Assembly: GCF_000013865.1 (NCBI RefSeq)
Contig: NC_007948.1
Span: forward strand, 2,790,001 to 2,854,000
Length of the DNA: 64,000 bases
From: Polaromonas sp. JS666
GTDB lineage: Bacteria; Pseudomonadota; Gammaproteobacteria; Burkholderiales; Burkholderiaceae_C
Direction of reading: 5' to 3'
Positions 7,367 to 16,266 of the stretch are shown piece after piece. The notes beneath the pieces were generated by a model. That model did no database searches. It was not told the DNA's origin and saw only the letters and a list, made by a program, of their open reading frames with translations. Position 1 is the stretch's first letter; each line of letters begins with the position of its first letter. Position numbers and translations under genes: made by a program.

Positions 7367-8818
7367 TCAGACCGGAGGCTCCAGAACCTGCACCGACACG
7401 ATGGCGGCCAGTTTGCGCAGAGCCTGATCGGCCGCACTGGAAAACGGAGAGCCGCAACTGATGCGCAGGAAGTGGTCAAAGCGGCTGGAGTTGGAAAACA
7501 TCGAGCCGGGCGCAACCCGTATGCCCTGCCGGATCGCGGCGTCGAACACGGCTTGCGCGGAGGTTCCCGCCGGCAATTCAACCCACAGCATCATGCTGCC
7601 ATTGGGCACTGACAAGCGGGTACCCGCGGGGAAGTGCGCCGCAATCGCGTCGGCCATCTGCTCGCGCTGCACATTGAGCAGGCGGCGCAGGCGGACCATG
7701 TGACGGTCGTAGGCGCTGGAGGCCATGAACTCGGCCACGGTGATCTGGGCAAGCGCCTCATTGGAGCGGCTCTGCGCGTACTTGAGCATCTGGATGCGGG
7801 CCTGCCAGCGCCCGCCGGCCATCCAGCCCAGGCGCAGGCCGGGTGCCAAAATCTTGCGCAGCGATGCACAATGAATCACCGAGCCGCTGCGGTCCCAGGC
7901 CTTGGCGGCTTTCAGTGGAATGTCGTCATGGCCCAGCGCGCCGTAGGTGTCGTCTTCAATCAGCGCCACCTGCTGGCGCTCGCACAGCGCGACCAGTTTT
8001 TCCTTCTCGGCGTCGGGCATCACGCTGCCCAGCGGATTGTGGAAATTGGGCATGACCACCACGGCCCGGATCCTGTCGTGCGTCTGGAAGGCGAGGTCCA
8101 GCGCTTCCACGGAAAGGCCCAGCTTGGGACTGGTGGGAATCTCCAGCGCGCGCAGGCCCAGGCTTTCCAGGACCTGCAGCAAGCCGTAATAGGTCGGGGA
8201 TTCGACGGCGATGGTGTCACCCGGTTGCGCCACCGCCCGCAGCGCGATGTTGAGCGCTTCAATACAGCCGTGCGTCACCACAATCTCTTCGGCCGACAAC
8301 TGCATGCCTGCGGCCAGCGCGCGCCGGGCCAGCACCGTCTTCAGCGGTGAATCGCCGGGCAGATCCACAGCGCTGACGAGTAGGTGGGGATGCTTGCGCA
8401 AGGCCCGGGTGGCCGCGTTCTTCAGAGCCTCGGAGGGATAGACCTCGGGTGGGCCATGTGCGGCGGCCAAGTTGGTGACCAGGGGGTACACATTGCATTT
8501 GGCCACATAGTCCGAGACACGGTCATGGATGCCGACATACTGCGCCGGATCCAGCTTGCGGCCGGCCTCGGGCTCACTGGGCGGCTGGATGTCCACGCGG
8601 CGCCGCTTGAGCACAAAGTAGCCCGAACGGGGCCGAGCTTCCAGCCAGCCTTCATCCTCCAGCGTATGGCAGGCCTCCACAGCCGTCGACAGGCTGACCT
8701 GATGCAACCGGGTCAGGGCCCGAACCGAGGGCATGCGCTGGCCGGGCAGCAACACACCAGACTGGATGGCTTGGCGGTAGTGGCTGGAGAGCCGGAGGTA
8801 AAGCGGTTGCGCACCCAT
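7367..8818 (-). CDS. MocR-type regulator (GntR winged helix fused to class I aminotransferase)
   Basis: 483 residues. Residues 1-70 are a GntR winged helix (QRMPSVRALTRLHQVSLSTA); residues 100-483 form a PLP fold-type I domain. Likely PLP residues are Asn261 (FHNPLG), Asp290 and Tyr292 (IEDDTYGAL), and the Schiff-base Lys322 (SLRKILAPGLRLGW). All are present, so it should bind PLP. MocR proteins sense PLP or amino-acid-PLP adducts and control neighbouring genes, here probably the divergent DUF2917 gene and the nearby LysE exporters. The ATG has no clear ribosome site and follows an AT-rich stretch. Confidence 0.92.
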   Translation of the reverse strand: MGAQPLYLRLSSHYRQAIQSGVLLPGQRMPSVRALTRLHQVSLSTAVEACHTLEDEGWLEARPRSGYFVLKRRRVDIQPPSEPEAGRKLDPAQYVGIHDRVSDYVAKCNVYPLVTNLAAAHGPPEVYPSEALKNAATRALRKHPHLLVSAVDLPGDSPLKTVLARRALAAGMQLSAEEIVVTHGCIEALNIALRAVAQPGDTIAVESPTYYGLLQVLESLGLRALEIPTSPKLGLSVEALDLAFQTHDRIRAVVVMPNFHNPLGSVMPDAEKEKLVALCERQQVALIEDDTYGALGHDDIPLKAAKAWDRSGSVIHCASLRKILAPGLRLGWMAGGRWQARIQMLKYAQSRSNEALAQITVAEFMASSAYDRHMVRLRRLLNVQREQMADAIAAHFPAGTRLSVPNGSMMLWVELPAGTSAQAVFDAAIRQGIRVAPGSMFSNSSRFDHFLRISCGSPFSSAADQALRKLAAIVSVQVLEPPV

Positions 8819-8875
8819 AAACTAAATAAAACCGTAAAACCAGATGATCCGTGAAGGGACAGCAGTGACACAGCC

Positions 8876-8924
8876 ACAGATGGGCCGAAATCGAACCATA
8901 ACAGATGGATAAATGGCCATCTGT
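8876..8924. promoter_or_regulatory. Candidate MocR operator: repeated ACAGATGG boxes
   Basis: ACAGATGG occurs at 8876-8883 and 8901-8908 in the same orientation, and in inverted form (CCATCTGT) at 8917-8924, making an 8-8-8 palindrome at 8901-8924. A weaker box (CCAGATGA) is at 8840-8847. The set lies in the 193-base gap between the MocR gene and the divergent DUF2917 gene. MocR regulators are known to bind direct and inverted short repeats in such gaps. Confidence 0.55.
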
Positions 8925-9011
8925 ACCGATACAGAAAGGCATTGATTGCCTCTGTCGGGAATAAGGCGTCGTCACTAAGCTAAGGGCTTCCTTTCCTGAA
9001 TGGAGCTCCCC

Positions 9012-9386
9012 ATGCAAGTTCACCCGAAGCCGCTGCAAGCTCTCCAGCTTGGTGCTGGCGAATCCCTGTTTTTTTGGGCCAAGGCAGGGATCTCCCTGAC
9101 CAGCACCTCAGGCAGCCTGATCGTGACCGGCACCCCGCTCTGGCTGGGCGAACAGGTTTTTCGTGCCAGGACGCCGCTGGAACCCGGGCAGGTGCACCTT
9201 ATCGAGCAGAACGGCTGGATCACACTGACGGCTGGCCCGCAGGGGGAAGCCGTTTGCCTGGTGAGCCCGAAGGGCCGCCCATCATTGATGCGCGCTCTGG
9301 GCAAGGCGGGCAAGCAGCTTCTCAGGTGCTTTCCCGGAATCGCCAGGATCGCAGGCACCCGATTTCGCGGCGCCGAGCCTGTCTGA
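9012..9386 (+). CDS. DUF2917 domain protein
   Basis: 124 residues from the ATG at 9012, chosen because GGAG lies six bases upstream; the ATG at 9000 has no such site. The core is a cupin-like strand pattern ending in two turns typical of DUF2917: GESLFFWAKAGISLTSTSGS and TGTPLWLGEQVF, then HLIEQNGWITLTAG. The C-terminus is basic (RALGKAGKQLLRC). Cytoplasmic, function unknown. Its position divergent from MocR is the main clue to its regulation. Confidence 0.75.
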   Translation: MQVHPKPLQALQLGAGESLFFWAKAGISLTSTSGSLIVTGTPLWLGEQVFRARTPLEPGQVHLIEQNGWITLTAGPQGEAVCLVSPKGRPSLMRALGKAGKQLLRCFPGIARIAGTRFRGAEPV

Positions 9387-9441
9387 TACTCCGGGTCGAA
9401 GTACCAACGACTGCCTTGCTAAGGTAAATTCCACTCCTGCC

Positions 9442-9483
9442 ATTTCTCATTTCCGATTTCTCATTTTCGATTTCTCACCTCTG
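9442..9483. repeat. Three tandem 14-bp units before the second LysE gene
   Basis: ATTTCTCATTTCCG (9442-9455), ATTTCTCATTTTCG (9456-9469) and ATTTCTCACCTCTG (9470-9483). The last unit ends five bases before the ATG and replaces a normal ribosome site. It is pyrimidine-rich on the coding strand. Confidence 0.8.
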
Positions 9484-9488
9484 CGCCC

Positions 9489-10124
9489 ATGACCCTCTCC
9501 GCCTGGCTCCTGTTCATCACCATTTCGCTGGTCACCGCATTCAGCCCCGGGCCGGGCATTTTGCTGGCCGTCTCCAACGCCGTCGCCTGGGGGCCACGCA
9601 AGACGCTGTGCAGTTCTGCCGGCAATGTGCTGGGCGTGTTCGCCGTCTCCGGCGCGGCAATGGCGGGCCTGGGCACCTTGCTGCACACCTCGGCCTGGCT
9701 GTTTGCGGTGCTCAAGATCTTGGGTGCGGTGTACCTGGTCTACCTCGGTTACCGTCAATGGACGAGCAAAACCTCGATGTTCGACAAGCCTTTGCCCACC
9801 GAGGCGCAGCCCGGAAAACCCAACGCCGTCCTGTTCCGGCAAGGCCTGCTGGTGGCGCTGACCAACCCTAAAAGCATCCTGTTCTTCACCGCGCTGTTTC
9901 CCCAGTTCATCCACCCGGACGCCCCGGTGCTGCCGCAATTCCTCGCGCTGACCAGCGCCTTCACCGCCTGCGTACTGACATCCCACCTCGCCTACGTGCT
10001 GCTGGCAAAGCGCACCCACCGCTGGTTCGGCACGGCCCACCGGGCCCGCCTGTTCAACCGTGTCTGCGGCGGCGCCTTCGGCCTGCTGGGTGTCAGCCTG
10101 TTGCGTTTAAAAACCCCCAACTGA
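9489..10124 (+). CDS. LysE/RhtB-family exporter (second copy)
   Basis: 211 residues. LysE signature WLLFITISLVTAFSPGPGIL at the N-terminus and TNPKSILFFTALFPQFIHPD in the middle; about six membrane helices. It is clearly a different paralogue from the copy at 6594. The stop is followed directly by the ATG of the DUF167 gene (TGAATG), so the two are co-transcribed. The upstream region holds the 14-bp tandem repeat and no good Shine-Dalgarno sequence. Substrate unknown. Confidence 0.9.
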   Translation: MTLSAWLLFITISLVTAFSPGPGILLAVSNAVAWGPRKTLCSSAGNVLGVFAVSGAAMAGLGTLLHTSAWLFAVLKILGAVYLVYLGYRQWTSKTSMFDKPLPTEAQPGKPNAVLFRQGLLVALTNPKSILFFTALFPQFIHPDAPVLPQFLALTSAFTACVLTSHLAYVLLAKRTHRWFGTAHRARLFNRVCGGAFGLLGVSLLRLKTPN

Positions 10125-10436
10125 ATGGCCGCACCGCGCAACGCCACCGGCGACTCGTTTTTTGCCTGGGACGGGGATGTGCTGGTGGTCAACATCCTGG
10201 GCAAGCCCGCCGCCAGCCGCGACGCCATTGGCAAGCCCAAAGGCACGCAGCTCAAAGTCAGCGTCACCGCCGCGCCGAAGAGTGGCAAGGCCACCGACCA
10301 CATGGTGCGCTTCCTGGCGCCGCTGTTCGGCGTGGCGGTGGCCGACATCGAGGTGGTGTTTGGCCAGGAAAACGTCAACAAGCAACTGCGCATCAAGGCC
10401 CCCAAAAAGCTGCCTGAGGTGTTCACCGCCAAGTGA
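10125..10436 (+). CDS. DUF167 (YggU-like) protein
   Basis: 103 residues with the family pattern GTQLKVSVTAAPKSGKATDH followed by FLAPLFGVAVADIEVVFGQ and NKQLRIKAPK. DUF167 proteins are small alpha/beta folds of unknown function, often beside YggT, though here yggT is 41 kb away. Start codon abuts the stop of the LysE gene. Confidence 0.85.
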   Translation: MAAPRNATGDSFFAWDGDVLVVNILGKPAASRDAIGKPKGTQLKVSVTAAPKSGKATDHMVRFLAPLFGVAVADIEVVFGQENVNKQLRIKAPKKLPEVFTAK

Positions 10437-10528
10437 AAACGCGGGAACCTTGCCCTCCGCCTGGATAGTTACCTGATTAATCAAGCTAATCAAGCGCTAC
10501 CGACCACCCACAAAGGAGCCCACAGTTC

Positions 10529-11005
10529 ATGGAAGACTCACGCGAAACCAGGTTCGCCGCCGCAGCAGCCGCACTCGGCTACAACTTCGACGGTGAAATC
10601 AAAATCGGCGGAAATTACGTCCCCGTCGTGCAACACGGCGACCAGGTCTACGTCAGCGGCCAGATCCCGCGCGTCGGAAATACCGTGGTCGTCACGGGCC
10701 GCGTCGGAACGGAAGTTTCAGTTCCTCAGGCCCAGCTGGCTGCCAAGGTCTGTGCCATGCGCGCGCTCGCACTGCTGCGGCAAAGCCTCGGAAGCCTGGA
10801 GCGGGTGAAACACATTCTTCGCATGACGGTCTACGTGCAATCGGCTCAAGACTTCACTCAGCAAAGCGAGGTCGCCGATGCCGCGTCAGCGGTGTTGTAT
10901 GCCGTTCTGGGCCCTGCCGGCATTCACACGCGCACCTCGGTTGGCGTTGTCCAGCTCCCCAAGAACGCGTCCGTCGAGCTTGACCTCATTGCCGCAGCAG
11001 GGTAG
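10529..11005 (+). CDS. RidA-family (YjgF/YER057c/UK114) protein
   Basis: 158 residues. The family motif is seen as YVSGQIPRVGNTVVVTGRVG, the helix AQLAAKVCAMRALALLRQSL, and the C-terminal HTRTSVGVVQLPKNASVELD. RidA proteins deaminate reactive enamine/imine intermediates released by PLP enzymes, or act on related substrates. It belongs to the longer YjgF-like subgroup, not to canonical RidA. An AAAGGAG site lies upstream of the ATG. Confidence 0.88.
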   Translation: MEDSRETRFAAAAAALGYNFDGEIKIGGNYVPVVQHGDQVYVSGQIPRVGNTVVVTGRVGTEVSVPQAQLAAKVCAMRALALLRQSLGSLERVKHILRMTVYVQSAQDFTQQSEVADAASAVLYAVLGPAGIHTRTSVGVVQLPKNASVELDLIAAAG

Positions 11006-11053
11006 CCCATCATTCGCGCAGACAGCCACTGGCCAGCCGGTGCCTGCCGCTTG

Positions 11054-12229
11054 TCACCCGCCAGGCAGCAGGCGTATCAGCTTGCCGTTGCGACTGTCCG
11101 TCAGCACATAAAGCAGGCCATCGGGGCCCTGCCTCACGTCGCGAATGCGCTCGCCCACCTCGACCAGAAGCTTGCTTTCACGAAGCACCTTGCCCCCGAA
11201 AGGCGCCGACAGCTCGATGCGGCCCAGGTAGGCAAACTTGAGCGAGCCTACAAACAGGTTGCCCTGCCAAGCCTTGCCGTAACGCTCGCTGGTCAGAAAC
11301 GCCATGCCCGAAGGCGCAATCGACGGGACCCAGTAATGCAGGGGCTGCTCCATGCCCGCTTTGGCCGTCAGGCCCTCGCCGATCTTGCCGCCGCCATAAT
11401 TTTCCCCATACGTGATGACCGGCCAGCCGTAATTGGCGCCGGCCCTGGGAAGATTGATTTCATCTCCACCCTGCGGCCCGTGTTCATGCATCCAGAAACT
11501 GCCATCGGGCGTGAGCGTGGCCCCCTGAGGATTGCGATGGCCGTAGCTCCAGATTTCCGGCAAGGCCCCGGCCTTTCCGACAAAGGGGTTGTCCGGGGGT
11601 ACGGAGCCGTCCTTGTTGACGCGGACGATCTTGCCGTGGTGGTTGTCGAGTTTTTGGGCATCTTCCCGGCGCGAAAAACGCTCACCCAAGGTCAAAAACA
11701 ACTTGCCATCAGGCCGGCCGTTCACGCCGGGGCTGCGGCTTTCAACGATGCGGCAGCCAAAGTGGGCCGAACTGGCGAATTTTGGCTTTTGGCTGAAGAT
11801 GATCCTGACGTCGTCCAGGCGGGCCTGGTCTGCGCTCAGGGTAGCGCGTGCCAGGGCTGTGCTGTTGCCGTTGCCCGTGGCGGCCGGCTCGGAAAAACAG
11901 AAGTAAAGGCTGCGGTTGCTCGCAAAATCGGCATCAAGCACCACATCGAGCAAACCGCCCTGCCCGCCGGCGTCGATCCTGGGTAGCCCGGCAAGGGGGG
12001 CTCCCAGTCTGCCGTCCGGCTGAACCACCCGCATCCGGCCGGGACGTTCCGTCACCAGAAAACGCCCACCCGGTAAAAAAGCCACACCCCACGGGTGCTC
12101 CAGGCCCGCCGCCACAGTTTCCGGGCGAACAGGTGGCGCCTGGTTTTGGGCGCGAGCCGACGGTGCAGGCGTGAAAATTGCTACAAAAATAATAACTAAA
12201 AATGCCTGTTTCAACCCGGTTAATGCCAT
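11054..12229 (-). CDS. PQQ-dependent sugar dehydrogenase family (soluble Asd/YliI type), secreted
   Basis: 391 residues from the ATG at 12229; GGAG lies six bases upstream, and a second ATG four codons earlier is possible. A signal peptide (LKQAFLVIIFVAIFTPAPSARA) targets the periplasm. The body shows the six-bladed propeller features: LEHPWGVAFLPGGRFLVTERPG, DAGGQGGLLDVVLDADF, GHRNPQGATLTPDG, EHGPQGGDEINLPRAGANYGWP. PQQ would be the cofactor for oxidising aldoses; no PQQ synthesis genes are in the window. Transcribed toward the RidA gene. Confidence 0.9.
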   Translation of the reverse strand: MALTGLKQAFLVIIFVAIFTPAPSARAQNQAPPVRPETVAAGLEHPWGVAFLPGGRFLVTERPGRMRVVQPDGRLGAPLAGLPRIDAGGQGGLLDVVLDADFASNRSLYFCFSEPAATGNGNSTALARATLSADQARLDDVRIIFSQKPKFASSAHFGCRIVESRSPGVNGRPDGKLFLTLGERFSRREDAQKLDNHHGKIVRVNKDGSVPPDNPFVGKAGALPEIWSYGHRNPQGATLTPDGSFWMHEHGPQGGDEINLPRAGANYGWPVITYGENYGGGKIGEGLTAKAGMEQPLHYWVPSIAPSGMAFLTSERYGKAWQGNLFVGSLKFAYLGRIELSAPFGGKVLRESKLLVEVGERIRDVRQGPDGLLYVLTDSRNGKLIRLLPGG

Positions 12230-12547
12230 ATTTTTCTCCATCAATAGCCTTTCCCGGCGTCCATTGTCTGGGTGACGGATGACGGTCTGGAATGAATTTG
12301 CATGCGGCTTTCCGACCAGATAATCCCACGGCGAGCCTGTTTTTGCCGCTCGGGTCAGTGAACGCATCGGGCTCCGATGTAGTTGTTTTCGTAAGCAAAC
12401 ATAGCACTTTCTCATTAGAAGATGCTTTATCGTCGTGTTGAGTCGTTTTAAGTCGTTTTAAGTCGTTACAAATCAATGGGTTGTAATCGCAATCAAGAAA
12501 CAACATGAGATTGACGCAGGACCAATCCTTCAAGTAAGCTCCACGCC
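12230..12547. other. Intergenic gap between the sugar dehydrogenase and NlpC/P60 genes
   Basis: 318 bases between divergently transcribed genes. It holds a 10-bp tandem repeat (12441-12468) and no convincing gene. A short leftward frame runs through it as an extension of the dehydrogenase but lacks a signal peptide-compatible start. No hairpin terminator or strong consensus promoter was found. Confidence 0.5.
12441..12468. repeat. 10-bp tandem repeat AGTCGTTTTA
   Basis: Two exact units (12441-12450, 12451-12460) and a partial third (AGTCGTTACA, 12461-12470), preceded by a diverged unit (CGTCGTGTTG). It lies about 80 bases upstream of the NlpC/P60 gene and could be a repeated protein-binding site or slipped-strand product. 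Confidence 0.8.
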
Positions 12548-13111
12548 ATGCGAATGTTTGCCCCTGCCCTCGTCATTGCCTCTGCCGCGTTGCTGGCGCT
12601 CAGTGCACACGCAGCGCCCGGCAACTCTGCTGATGACATGGACAAGCTGCTGGCCGACAAGGGCCTGCTCACCCGAATTGACCAAGTTCGCCAGAACGTC
12701 CGCGACAGGGCGTCCGAGCTGGTCGTCAATGCCATGGGCTTCCTGGGAGTGCCTTACAAACGGGGCGGCAACAACCTTGAGACCGGTTTTGACTGCAGCG
12801 GTTTTGTGCGTGCCATTTATGAGCAAAGCGTGGGCCTGTTGCTGCCGCGCAAGGCTGAGCAGCAGGCTGCGGCCACTCAAAGCATTGACAAAAACGACTT
12901 GCAGCCCGGCGATCTGGTGTTTTTCAACACCCTGAGGCGTGCCTTCAGCCACGTGGGCATTTACGTCGGCGACGGCAAGTTCATCCACTCCCCCAAGCCG
13001 GGCGCTGAAGTCCGGGTGGAGAGCATGGGCGTGGACTACTGGGCGCGCCGCTTTGACGGCGCCCGCCGCGTGCAAGGCAGCGCGCCGCCAGCCAACCCGG
13101 CTGGCGAATAG
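12548..13111 (+). CDS. NlpC/P60 (C40) cell-wall peptidase, secreted
   Basis: 187 residues. Signal peptide MRMFAPALVIASAALLALSA with cleavage after HAA. The peptidase domain shows the catalytic set: Cys83 in FDCSGFVR, His135 in FSHVGIYVG and His147 in FIHSPKPG. It should cut peptide cross-bridges (gamma-D-Glu-diaminopimelate type bonds) in peptidoglycan from the periplasm. No binding domain (SH3b, LysM) is fused. Stands alone, divergent from the sugar dehydrogenase. Confidence 0.92.
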   Translation: MRMFAPALVIASAALLALSAHAAPGNSADDMDKLLADKGLLTRIDQVRQNVRDRASELVVNAMGFLGVPYKRGGNNLETGFDCSGFVRAIYEQSVGLLLPRKAEQQAAATQSIDKNDLQPGDLVFFNTLRRAFSHVGIYVGDGKFIHSPKPGAEVRVESMGVDYWARRFDGARRVQGSAPPANPAGE

Positions 13112-13143
13112 GTCCGCGCAGGCAGCATCTGCCTGTCCATTGA

Positions 13144-14154
13144 TCAGTCGGCCTTGACGCCGGCATCCCTGATCACCTTCGCCCATTTGGCCGTTTCGGC
13201 CGCAATAAACGCATCAAACTCCTCCGGTGTGCCCCCGCCGGCAAAAGTGCCCATGGCGTCCAGCCGGGCCCGGGTTTCATCGCTGCGAATGATGCGCCCC
13301 ACTTCTTCCGACATACGCCTGATGATGTCTTTCGGCGTGGCAGCCGGCGCCAGCATGCCGGCCCAGGTGCTGCCGGTGAAGCCGGCAAATCCCTGCTCGA
13401 TGAAGGTCGGCACCTCGGGCACAGCCGGCAGGCGGCGGTCGCTGGACACGCCAATCAGCCGGACCTTGCCGGCCTTGCCCTGGTTGATCAGTCCGGTGGC
13501 GGCATCAAAAAACAACTGGATCTGCCCGCCCATCAAATCGGTGAGCGCCGGCACGGCGCCGCGGTAGGGAATGTGCACCATATAGGTTTTGGTGAGGGAC
13601 TTGAGCAGCTCGGTGGTCAGGTGCGCGGCCGAGCCATTGCCGGATGAGCCAAAACTGACCTTGCCGGGATGGGCCCGTGCGTACTCAATCAGCTCTTTGG
13701 CAGTTTTGAAGGGTGCGTCGTTGTTGACGGCGGCCAGCAGCGGCGACACGCCCATCAGCGAGACGCCAGTTAAATCCTTGCGCGGGTCGTAAGGAAGTTT
13801 GGGGTACAGCGTGGTGTTGGCGGCATAGGCGGCAATGACCACCGCAAACGTACTGCCATCGGCCGGGGCCTTGGCCAACATGTCCACACCAATGATGCTG
13901 TTGGCGCCGGGCTTGTTGTCCACCGTGACGGTTTGCTGCAGGCGGTTTTGCAGACCGACCTGGACGATGCGCGCCATCTGGTCGGTGAAGCCGCCGGGCG
14001 TGTAAGGCACGATCAGGCGTATCGGCTTGTTCGGCCAGGCAGACTGGGCAAACAGCGGCGCGCACACCGCACTGGCGCCGGCCGTGATGGCCAGGTTGAA
14101 ATGGCGGCGTGACAAACGACCCACGAAACGACCAACGGACCTGGCTTCGGACAT
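13144..14154 (-). CDS. Bug/TctC-type periplasmic solute-binding protein
   Basis: 336 residues from the ATG at 14154 (GGAG five bases upstream). The N-terminus has a twin-arginine type signal: Arg16-Arg17 in SRRHFNLAITAGASAV, so Tat export is likely. The mature part starts WPNKPIRLIVPYTPGG and continues with the Bug hallmarks DNKPGANSIIG, GKVSFGSSGNGSAAHL and HIPYRGAVPALTDLMGGQI. Bug proteins bind carboxylates or similar small acids for tripartite tricarboxylate transporters; no TctA/TctB genes are nearby, as is common in this family. Confidence 0.92.
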   Translation of the reverse strand: MSEARSVGRFVGRLSRRHFNLAITAGASAVCAPLFAQSAWPNKPIRLIVPYTPGGFTDQMARIVQVGLQNRLQQTVTVDNKPGANSIIGVDMLAKAPADGSTFAVVIAAYAANTTLYPKLPYDPRKDLTGVSLMGVSPLLAAVNNDAPFKTAKELIEYARAHPGKVSFGSSGNGSAAHLTTELLKSLTKTYMVHIPYRGAVPALTDLMGGQIQLFFDAATGLINQGKAGKVRLIGVSSDRRLPAVPEVPTFIEQGFAGFTGSTWAGMLAPAATPKDIIRRMSEEVGRIIRSDETRARLDAMGTFAGGGTPEEFDAFIAAETAKWAKVIRDAGVKAD

Positions 14155-14369
14155 GGCTTCTCCAGATAAGACCAGCCATTCTCGGCCAGGCAGCCTGCGA
14201 CGGCCACCGGGTTTGCACCACAAGAGCGGATAGCATGAGGCCGAGCGTTTGATGGCCTAACGGCCTGGGCGTGCGACCGGAAAAGTTATGAATAGCGGCT
14301 ACAGGACTTTTGTTTTGAATACCACTAAATTCAAGTCGACCGCATGCGCTGCTCCGGGAAACCGGCAAC

Positions 14370-14399
14370 AAAAAGCCCGGACCTTCGCTGGTCCGGGCT
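14370..14399 (-). terminator. Rho-independent terminator of the pyruvate dehydrogenase operon
   Basis: On the minus strand a perfect 10-bp stem (AGCCCGGACC / GGTCCGGGCT) with a six-base loop is followed by TTTTT. It starts 23 bases after the lpdA stop. Confidence 0.9.
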
Positions 14400-14421
14400 G
14401 GCAGGGGGTTAGCAGGGTTGC

Positions 14422-16266
14422 TTACTTGCGCGCCGGCGGAATATCGGTACAGCTGCCATGCGCCACCTCGGCCGCCAGGCCCATGCTCTCGCCGAGCGTA
14501 GGGTGCGGATGGATGGTTTTGCCAATATCGACGGCATCCGCGCCCATTTCAATCGCCAGGGCAATCTCGCCAATCAGGTCACCGGCGTGCGTGCCCACAA
14601 TGCCACCGCCGAGGATCTTGCCATGGCCATGCGCTTCGGGGCTGTCGTCAAACAGCAGCTTGGTGAAACCTTCATCGCGGCCGTTGGCAATCGCGCGGCC
14701 CGAGGCCGTCCAGGGGAACAGGCCTTTCTTGACCTTGATGCCCTGCGCCTTGGCCTGGTCTTCGGTCAGGCCTACCCAAGCAATTTCAGGGTCGGTGTAA
14801 GCCACGCTCGGGATCACGCGGGCATTGAAAGCGGCGCTCGCCAGTTCCTTGTTGCCCTGCAGCTCGCCCGCAATCACTTCAGCCGCCACATGCGCTTCAT
14901 GCACCGCCTTGTGCGCCAGCATGGGCTGGCCCACGACATCGCCAATCGCGAAGATATGCGGCACGTTGGTCCGCATCTGGATGTCGACAGGGATGAAACC
15001 GCGGTCGGTCACGGTGATGCCAGCTTTTTCAGCCGCGATCTTTTTACCGTTGGGCGTGCGGCCCACGGCCTGCAGCACCAGGTCGTAGGTTTGCGGTGCG
15101 GGAGCGCCCTCGCCTTCAAAGCTGACTTCAATGCCAGCCGCGGTCGCCTTGGCCGCCACCGTTTTGGTCTTGAGCATGATGTTGTCAAAGCGCGGTGCAT
15201 TCATCTTCTGCCAAACCTTGACCAGGTCACGGTCGGCGCCCTGCATCAGCCCGTCCAGCATTTCAACCACGTCCAGGCGCGCGCCCAGCGAGGAATAGAC
15301 CGTTCCCATTTCCAGGCCGATGATGCCGCCGCCCAGAATCAGCATGCGCTTGGGCACTTCTTTCATGTTCAGTGCACCCGTCGAATCCACCACGCGCGGG
15401 TCCTCGGGCATGAAAGGCAGGCGCACCGCTTGCGAGCCCGCGGCGATCACGCAATGCTTGAAGGCAATGGTCTGCTTCTTGCCGGTGGTCTCTTGCGCGG
15501 CACCCGAGGTTTCCTGCACCTCGACATGGTGCGCACCGACGAAACTGCCGTAACCGCGTACCACGGTGACCTTGCGCATCTTGGCCATGGCGGCGAGCCC
15601 GCCCGTCAGCTTGCCGACGACTTTTTCCTTGTGCGTGCGCAGTTTGTTGATGTCCAGCACCGGTTCGCCAAAGCTCACGCCCAGGCTGTCGAAATGCCGG
15701 ACTTCATCCATGACGGCCGCCACGTGCAGCAGCGCCTTGGATGGAATGCAGCCCACGTTGAGGCAAACTCCGCCAAGGGTCGCGTAGCGCTCTACCAGCA
15801 CGACCTTGAGGCCCAGATCGGCAGCGCGAAACGCCGCCGAATAGCCGCCAGGGCCCGCGCCCAGCACCAGCACGTCGCAGTCGAGGTCTGCCGTGCCGGC
15901 GAAACTGGCGGCGGCCGGGGCCGGCGCTTGAGCTGCTGCACTCGCAGGAGCAGCCTGCCCGGAAGGAACGGGGGCTGGGGTCTGTTTTTCTTCGGATTTT
16001 GGAGCAAGTGCTGCGCCTGCGCCCTCCAGCAGCAGAACGATAGAACCTTGCTTGACCTTGTCGCCAATCTTGACCTTGACTTCCTTAACCACGCCGGCCT
16101 GGCTCGACGGGATTTCCATCGATGCCTTGTCGCTTTCCACGGTGATCAGGCTCTGCTCGGCCTTGATGGTGTCGCCGGCCTTGACCAGCACTTCAATCAC
16201 GGACACTTCGTCAAAGTCGCCAATGTCCGGTACCTTGATATCGATGAGACTCGAAGATGCGCTCAT
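14422..16266 (-). CDS. lpdA: Dihydrolipoyl dehydrogenase (E3) with N-terminal lipoyl domain
   Basis: 614 residues, longer than plain E3 (about 470) because of a fused lipoyl domain. Lipoyl domain residues 1-85 with Lys47 in ESDKASM; Ala/Pro linker about 86-125; then FAD binding [15 protein letters not shown], redox disulfide Cys168/Cys173 ([13 protein letters not shown]), NAD domain ([12 protein letters not shown]) and catalytic His588/Glu593 (HPTLGE). It reoxidises dihydrolipoamide on pyruvate dehydrogenase with NAD. The start overlaps the stop of the proteasome-like gene as ATGA. Lipoyl-E3 fusions are known in beta- and some gammaproteobacteria. Last gene before a strong terminator. Confidence 0.97.
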   Translation of the reverse strand: MSASSSLIDIKVPDIGDFDEVSVIEVLVKAGDTIKAEQSLITVESDKASMEIPSSQAGVVKEVKVKIGDKVKQGSIVLLLEGAGAALAPKSEEKQTPAPVPSGQAAPASAAAQAPAPAAASFAGTADLDCDVLVLGAGPGGYSAAFRAADLGLKVVLVERYATLGGVCLNVGCIPSKALLHVAAVMDEVRHFDSLGVSFGEPVLDINKLRTHKEKVVGKLTGGLAAMAKMRKVTVVRGYGSFVGAHHVEVQETSGAAQETTGKKQTIAFKHCVIAAGSQAVRLPFMPEDPRVVDSTGALNMKEVPKRMLILGGGIIGLEMGTVYSSLGARLDVVEMLDGLMQGADRDLVKVWQKMNAPRFDNIMLKTKTVAAKATAAGIEVSFEGEGAPAPQTYDLVLQAVGRTPNGKKIAAEKAGITVTDRGFIPVDIQMRTNVPHIFAIGDVVGQPMLAHKAVHEAHVAAEVIAGELQGNKELASAAFNARVIPSVAYTDPEIAWVGLTEDQAKAQGIKVKKGLFPWTASGRAIANGRDEGFTKLLFDDSPEAHGHGKILGGGIVGTHAGDLIGEIALAIEMGADAVDIGKTIHPHPTLGESMGLAAEVAHGSCTDIPPARK

